Source of the DNA: Pseudomonas sp.
GTDB taxonomy: Bacteria > Pseudomonadota > Gammaproteobacteria > Pseudomonadales > Pseudomonadaceae
Assembly: GCA_003488145.1 (NCBI GenBank)
Contig: DNMQ01000379.1
Span: 1 to 7,132, forward strand
Length of the DNA stretch: 7,132 nucleotides
Direction: 5' to 3'
The notes under the pieces are model-generated. The model saw only the letters and a list, made by a program, of their open reading frames with translations, was not told the origin of the DNA and did no database searches. The translations under genes were made by a program, and so were the position numbers. Shown one piece after another: positions 7,065 through 7,132 of this stretch (positions within the stretch are counted from its first letter, which is position 1; every line of letters starts with the position of its first letter).

Positions 7065-7132
7065 GCCGTGATCAAGGCCGTGGAAGAACTCGCCGCCGAA
7101 GCCGGCAAGCAGCGATGGGACTGGACAGCTCC
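7065..7132 (+). pseudogene. pnp: pnp reading frame continuing past the amber codon to the window edge
   Basis: In the same frame as pnp, the 22 codons after the TAG read AVIKAVEELAAEAGKQRWDW and on to the last base. This matches the PNPase segment that normally follows DEFQ in Pseudomonas (recalled as an AV-x-AV-x-ELAAEAGKPAWDW pattern). No frameshift is needed. The KQR in place of an expected KPA-like sequence is a second departure near the window end. The segment is part of pnp, not a separate gene. Whether pnp is truly broken or the stop is a sequencing error cannot be settled from this sequence. Confidence 0.8.

Noticed and set aside
1..7132. CRISPR array, tRNA, rRNA, phage or defence genes
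   Set aside because: No regularly spaced repeats, no cloverleaf or rRNA sequence, and every substantial frame is accounted for by the housekeeping cluster.

Overview
This window is a stretch of the conserved gammaproteobacterial translation and RNA-metabolism cluster rimP-nusA-infB-rbfA-truB-rpsO-pnp. All genes lie on the + strand. The organism is most likely a Pseudomonas (sensu lato). The evidence is remembered resemblance of the IF2, S15 and PNPase sequences to Pseudomonas proteins, the 493-residue NusA, the GC-rich third positions and the gene order. I cannot fix the species without a search.

Layout: 1-402 is the 3' part of rimP (30S maturation), with its N-terminus cut off by the window edge. 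450-1931 is nusA (elongation, pausing and antitermination). 1960-4461 is infB (IF2 GTPase). 4564-4953 is rbfA (30S maturation and cold shock). 4956-5873 is truB (tRNA psi55 synthase), which starts with GTG two bases after the rbfA stop. 5988-6257 is rpsO (S15). From 6423 onward is pnp (PNPase), which starts with GTG and runs into an in-frame TAG at 7062-7064; homologous reading continues in the same frame to the window end. Coding density is very high and no gap exceeds 170 bases.

The genes link transcription elongation, initiation of translation, 30S assembly, tRNA modification and mRNA decay. Gaps are short from rimP to infB (47 and 28 bases) and minimal between rbfA and truB (2 bases). The three longer gaps (infB-rbfA, truB-rpsO, rpsO-pnp) each hold a substantial inverted repeat, so these are the likely places for attenuation, RNA processing or internal control.

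The most notable non-coding signal is a pair of sibling palindromic elements, one after infB and one after rpsO. Each starts 12-14 bases past the upstream stop codon, and 23 of 26 bases match in their right arms. The rpsO-pnp copy can fold into an almost continuous stem of about 29 base pairs, where E. coli has its rpsO terminator and the RNase III-processed pnp leader. The most notable coding signal is the amber codon in pnp, which is either a real nonsense mutation or an error near the end of the sequenced fragment. I see no mobile element with a transposase, no CRISPR array and no tRNA or rRNA gene. Apart from these points it is an ordinary housekeeping region.
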